64,000 nucleotides of DNA, taken from positions 310,001 through 374,000 of the forward strand of contig BBMT01000002.1 of the NCBI GenBank assembly GCA_000755425.1, given 5' to 3'. This document shows positions 59,980 through 64,000 of the stretch, piece after piece. The position numbers were made by a program, and so were the translations under genes. Numbering within the stretch: the first letter of the stretch is position 1; the number at the start of each line of letters is the position of its first letter. This DNA comes from Vibrio maritimus. GTDB taxonomy: Bacteria; Pseudomonadota; Gammaproteobacteria; Enterobacterales; Vibrionaceae. A model generated the notes under the pieces. That model did no database searches. It was not told where the DNA came from and saw only the letters and a program-made list of their open reading frames with translations.

Positions 59980-61193
59980 TCAATCTTCAAGGAGTTTTTG
60001 TAACAAAACGCCGTTAAGCATAGCTCGCTTAATCATTGCAAATGCACCCATCGTTGGCTGCTTATCAATTTCAGACGCCACAATCGGAAGGTCGGTGTGG
60101 AATGTAGTCAGAGATTGGTTTTCGACGTTGCGACGAATCGCTGGGAATACGATATCTTTCGCCATAGTGATATCACCAGCAATGATCACTTTTTGAGGAT
60201 TGAACAGGTTAATTGTGATGGCAATGGCTTTACCTAATTGGTTACCCACGCGAACCAGGCTTTGTTTCGCCAGTTCGTCACCATTGAGAGCGTGTGAGCA
60301 GACATCTTCAATTGTGATGTGCTCTTTGAGTGCAAGTGTGGACTCGTAACCTTGGTCGATGAGTGTGCGCACGCGTTTAACGATAGCAGGGTTCGATGCA
60401 ACGGTCTCAAGGCAGCCAAAGTTGCCACACTGACATTGCTCACCGAGTGGATCGATTTGGATGTGGCCAATCTCACCGACGTTGCGGTTGTGGCCTAGGA
60501 ATACTTGGCCGTTAACGATAATACCTGCGCCGGTACACGGTGCACACTGACAAGAATAGAGTCTTGGCAATCGCGGCTTGCACCAAAATAATGTTCGGCT
60601 AGAGCAAGTCCACGCACATCGTTACCAACGAAACACTCGACTTTAAAATGCTGTTTGACTAGATCCGCGAGCTCAAGTTTATCGATGTCCGTGTTTGGTA
60701 CATACTCGACTACACCTGTAGTTGGGTTAACCAAGCCAGGTAGAGTAACGCCAATAGCAATCAACTGCTCGATTTTAGGGCTGTGCTCTTTTAGGAATTC
60801 ACGCAGCTCAATAATTAAGCCTTCGCTTAGCTCGTTTTGGTCAGAGTAGTAAAGTTCTTTATGAGAAAATGCGAGCTCTTTGCCACCTAGGTCGTACAAA
60901 GAAAACGAGATGTAGTCACGCCCCAAACGGACGGCGACTGAGTGGAAAGGCTCCACTGCAGTTGTGAGGGAGATGGCGCGACGGCCACCGGTCGAAGCTT
61001 GTTGAGCGACCTCTTTAATGAGGCCGCGCTCGAGCAATTGACGGGTAATTTTGGTAACGCTGGCAGGTGCCAGCTGGCTGACATCTGCAACCTGAATGCG
61101 CGAGATAGGCCCTTGTTGGTCTATCAAACGGTAAACCGCTGCGCTATTGAGTTGTTTTACTAAATCTACGTTACCTATTTGTCCGCCATTCAT
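59980..61193 (-). CDS. nagC: N-acetylglucosamine repressor NagC (one-base frameshift)
   Basis: ROK-family repressor of the amino-sugar regulon. 404 aa after repair, starting MNGGQIGNVDLVKQLNSAAVY. The HTH is ISRIQVADVSQLAPASVTKITRQL. ROK domain: GTGAGIIVNGQVFLGHN, then the zinc site GHIQIDPLGEQCQCGNFGCLET. The break is near 60536 (GG reads G, at HRGTGAGI). It starts 2 bases after nagA ends, so nagA-nagC is an operon, divergent from nagE, as in E. coli. Confidence 0.94.
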
Positions 61194-61195
61194 GC

Positions 61196-62332
61196 TTAAT
61201 TTTGCTCGTATTGTCCGTTAACAACCGTGCCTTGAACGTTGAAGTCTCTATCAAATACAGTCAGGTTAGCCACCATGCCTTTTCTGATACGACCAAGTTT
61301 GTTATCTATGCCCATGGCTTTTGCTGGATAGAGCGTTGCCATGCGAAGAGCTTCGTCCAAAGCGATACCAGCGTGTTCAACTGTATTTTGAACCGCTTCT
61401 ATCATGGTCAGTGCACTGCCACCTAGGGTGCCGTTTTCATCTACGCACTTACCATCTTTGTAATATACTTTCTTACCGACAAAAATAAAGTATTCCATGT
61501 CAGCACCCGCCGGAGCTGTGGCATCCGTCACTAATACGAGCTTTTCACCCTTCACTTTATGCGCGATGCGAATATTTGCGTAGTCAACGTGGAAACCGTC
61601 GGCAATGATGCCTGCATATACATCAGGTGTATCGTAAATCGCACCAACAACACCTGGTTCACGACCTGTCATTGGTGTCATCGCATTGAATAGGTGAGTG
61701 GCGAATGTAATACCAGAGTCGAAACCTCTACGTGCTTCTTCGTAAGTCGCGTTAGTGTGACCAATCGACACAACAATGCCTGCATCACGAAGCTTCTGGA
61801 TATGCTCAGGTGCATTCTGCTCTGGTGCCAATGTTACTTTGGCTACCAAATCACGGTGTTCACAGATCAAATCAATCATCGCTTCATCAGATTGGCGGAT
61901 GAAATCTGGGCTATGGATACCTTTTTTCGCGACGTTTAGGTACGGACCTTCAAGGTGTAGACCTAGAGAGTGATTTTGATATTGATTGTGGTAGTCGCGC
62001 GCTGCAGATAGAGCTTGACGCATGTTCTCATCAGAAGACGTGATAAGCGTTGGTAGGAAGCTAGTACAGCCAGACTTTAGGTTGGCTCTATGCATGATAT
62101 GAATGGTTTCTGCTGTGATCTCGTCATTGAACATCACACCACCACATCCGTTGAGCTGTAGATCGATGAAACCTGGGCTTAGGTTCGCACCGTTAAGGTC
62201 GATACGCTCAATAGAGGCCGACAGCTCTGATTCGTGGACGATAGATTGGATGGTGTCGCCATCAATGATCACCGCATGATTGGTCAGAACATCAGTACCT
62301 GTGAAGACCTTACCGTTCGTTAATGCATACAT
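61196..62332 (-). CDS. nagA: N-acetylglucosamine-6-phosphate deacetylase
   Basis: NagA removes the acetyl group from GlcNAc-6-P. Intact, 378 aa, start ATG 62332 ([18 protein letters not shown]). Metal and catalytic stretches: [53 protein letters not shown], and [12 protein letters not shown] with the catalytic aspartate. It is the first gene of nagAC. Confidence 0.95.
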   Translation of the reverse strand: MYALTNGKVFTGTDVLTNHAVIIDGDTIQSIVHESELSASIERIDLNGANLSPGFIDLQLNGCGGVMFNDEITAETIHIMHRANLKSGCTSFLPTLITSSDENMRQALSAARDYHNQYQNHSLGLHLEGPYLNVAKKGIHSPDFIRQSDEAMIDLICEHRDLVAKVTLAPEQNAPEHIQKLRDAGIVVSIGHTNATYEEARRGFDSGITFATHLFNAMTPMTGREPGVVGAIYDTPDVYAGIIADGFHVDYANIRIAHKVKGEKLVLVTDATAPAGADMEYFIFVGKKVYYKDGKCVDENGTLGGSALTMIEAVQNTVEHAGIALDEALRMATLYPAKAMGIDNKLGRIRKGMVANLTVFDRDFNVQGTVVNGQYEQN

Positions 62333-62603
62333 AGTTAGTGAATCCTTGTGTTGTATTCTCTCTAGCCCGTTACGACGCAGTGCTTGAATCACATTGATTT
62401 TACTTGATTTCTAGCTCTTAGTAACGAAACAAATTTTTTAGTCAGCAAGTTGTAAATAGTTAAAGTAATCAAAGTAACTTAATGATTACACGAGAGTTAT
62501 TGTCTTTTTTTAGCGCTTCAATACGGTATAAAACTTGATTTATATCGCAACTTAACTGCTTGTGTTTGCAACTCTCATGGCCAGAATCCTACTTAGATTT
62601 GGC

Positions 62604-62625
62604 TATTTTTTCGTATGATAAAATA
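62604..62625. promoter_or_regulatory. Candidate NagC operator between nagA and nagE
   Basis: TATTTTTTCGTATGATAAAATA: arms TATTTT/AAAATA and inner TC/GA pair around a 4-base centre, with one T/T mismatch on each side, resembling the NagC box. It lies in the 469-base divergent region 62333-62801 with the CRP-type site below. Confidence 0.45.
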
Positions 62626-62671
62626 AGTTTTATGATCTCGCTAGCAAAAAGCCTGTATTTTGGCAAAAACT

Positions 62672-62687
62672 GGTGATTAGGATCACA
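62672..62687. promoter_or_regulatory. CRP-type site upstream of nagE
   Basis: GGTGA-TTAGGA-TCACA, one mismatch from the TGTGA-N6-TCACA consensus, 115 bases before nagE and 340 bases from nagA. It fits CRP control of the divergent nag genes. Confidence 0.55.
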
Positions 62688-62801
62688 ATTGATAAGGTTT
62701 TAATTTGCGGGGCGAATTTAATTCCATACACTGAATAGGACTAAATTGAACGGCTAAAATAAGTCGTCCAAAAAATTCAAATCCTATAGGGGGAACTTAA
62801 G

Positions 62802-64000
62802 GTGAATATTCTAGGATATGCGCAGAAGCTAGGTAAGGCATTGATGCTACCTATCGCAACGCTACCAATTGCAGCGCTTCTACTACGTTTGGGTCAAGGC
62901 GACCTTTTAGACATTCCATTTATGGCACAAGCTGGTGGTGCGATCTTCGGCCAATTGCCACTTCTTTTTGGTCTAGGTATTGCGATTGGTCTTTCTAAAG
63001 ATGGTAACGGTGCAGCAGGTCTTGCTGGTGCAGTTGCTTACTTCGTACTGACGGCAACAGCAACAACTATCAACGCAGACGTAAACATGTCGTTCTTCGG
63101 CGGTATCTTCGCAGGTATCATCGCAGGTCACTCCTACAATGCGTTCCACGCGACTCGTCTACCTGAGTGGCTAGCATTCTTCTCTGGTAAGCGTCTTGTA
63201 CCTATCATGCAGGTCTGTTTGCTCTAGTAGCAGGTGCGATCTCTGGTGTGGTTTGGCCTTCAATCCAAGGTGGCCTAGATGCACTAGCACACGCAGTATC
63301 TACATCGGGCGCTGTTGGCCAATTCGTATACGGTACACTTAACCGTGCACTTATCCCTGTAGGTCTACACCACGTACTAAACTCATACTTCTGGTTCGGT
63401 ATGGGTACATGTCAAGAAGTTCTAGTTACTGGCGCTCAAGCAGCTGGTCAAGCACTTCCTGCACTACAACAGCTTTGTGTTGACCCAGCTCTTGCTAAGA
63501 CTCTAGTTGCTGGTCAGTCTCACACATTCGAATTCGCTAACTCAGTAACGCCTGAAATCACTGCAACAGTTAAAGAAGTAACTGAAACAGTTAAGTCTGG
63601 TGACCTACACCGCTACTTCGGCGGCGACAAAGGCGCTGGCGTATTCATGAACGGCTTCTTCCCTGTAATGATGTTTGGTCTACCAGGTGCTGCACTAGCA
63701 ATGTACCTAGCAGCTCCAGCTGAAAAACGCAGCCAAGTTGGTGGTGCACTATTCTCAGTAGCATTCTGTTCTTTCCTAACAGGTATCACAGAGCCACTAG
63801 AATTCATGTTCGTATTCCTAGCTCCAGCTCTATACGCAATGCACGCAGTATTTACTGGTCTTGCTCTAGTGGTTGCTAACATGTTCGGTACGCTACACGG
63901 CTTCGGCTTCTCAGCAGGTCTAATCGACTTCGTACTAAACTGGGGTCTAGCAACTAAGCCATTCGTACTACTACTAATCGGTCTTGGTTTCGGTGCTCTA
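62802..64000 (+). CDS. nagE: PTS N-acetylglucosamine transporter, IIC part (frameshift, partial)
   Basis: Membrane IIC component of the GlcNAc phosphotransferase permease. GTG 62802 follows a GGGGGAAC region; begins MNILGYAQKLGKALMLPIATLPIAAL. Membrane parts include FGQLPLLFGLGIAIGLSKDGNGAAG and, after the break, FMNGFFPVMMFGLPGAALAMY and FLTGITEPLEFMFVFLAP with the ITEP substrate loop. The break is near 63210 (GG reads G, at VPIMAGLFALVAG); I translated the second frame by hand to the right edge without a stop. The gene runs off the window, so any IIB or IIA domains are not seen. Confidence 0.93.

Noticed and set aside
1..64000. Defence island, prophage, integron or toxin-antitoxin system
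   Set aside because: No integrase, phage structural gene, attC-like array, restriction, nuclease-helicase or paired small toxin gene was seen; the gene set is chromosomal.

Overview
The window reads as chromosomal DNA of a Vibrio species (Vibrionaceae, Gammaproteobacteria). This rests on gene content and order: nusA-infB-rbfA-truB-rpsO-pnp-nlpI, a MarR/MATE pair, ubiUV with a RocS-like GGDEF-EAL gene and ubiT-yhbS, holD-rimI, prfC, nupC with deoCABD, ytjB/serB, a PlzD-like PilZ gene, radA, a second EF-G, asnB, and nagE/nagAC. From memory, the same neighbourhoods occur in V. cholerae around VC0642-VC0657, VC2341-VC2352 and VC0991-VC0995. I cannot settle the species. No rRNA, tRNA, CRISPR array, integrase or transposase was seen.

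Layout. 1-8.7 kb: translation and RNA-decay operon, ending with the lipoprotein NlpI. 8.8-10.6 kb: MarR regulator and MATE pump. 10.7-16 kb: oxygen-independent ubiquinone genes ubiV and ubiU (minus) and ubiT (plus), with a large PAS-GGDEF-EAL gene between them. 16.2-17.1 kb: holD and rimI. 17.2-23.9 kb: an accessory-looking block with an outer-membrane barrel, an SDR without its usual tyrosine, a glycine-zipper protein with an acidic pentad-repeat tail, a FlgO/TPR protein, a BamA-like barrel and an MFS pump. 24.2 kb: prfC. 26-31 kb: nucleoside-type ABC importer (minus). 31.1-38.4 kb: a 41-residue DUF5363 protein, tatD, nupC and deoCABD. 38.4-46.6 kb: ytjB/serB, plzD-like, radA and the second EF-G. 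46.6-54.8 kb: LysR/DUF1127, acyl-CoA synthetase, GAF-HD protein, chrA with its LysR, and a second MATE. 55-58 kb: nnrS and asnB. 58.3-64 kb: Kef-type antiporter, nagC, nagA, and the start of nagE running off the right edge.

The dominant feature is a data-quality signal. By hand reading, 26 of the 52 genes are broken by one or more single-base losses, at least 41 in all, including infB, rpsO (twice), pnp, deoB, radA and asnB. Every break I resolved is a missing base, never an extra one. Nearly all can be explained as a run of 2-6 identical bases read one short, most often G or C. Restoring the base gives full-length proteins of family-typical size (for example 89 aa for S15, 554 for AsnB, 459 for RadA). 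I therefore treat these as homopolymer errors in the sequence, not pseudogenes or programmed frameshifts, and give each gene its full reconstructed span.

Functionally, the nucleoside genes form a salvage block: ABC import and NupC feed DeoD, DeoA, DeoB and DeoC. Their upstream regions share a CGTTTGC half-site of LacI-family type, and nupC also has a perfect CRP-type palindrome. nnrS is preceded by two GT-N7-AC elements and a sigma-54-type GG-N10-GC element, suggesting nitric-oxide control by NorR. A nested palindromic element of 134-140 bp occurs three times between genes. I see no clearly new defence or mobile system. The best candidates for undescribed biology are the pentad-repeat protein at 19.0 kb with its neighbours, and the dispersed palindromic element.
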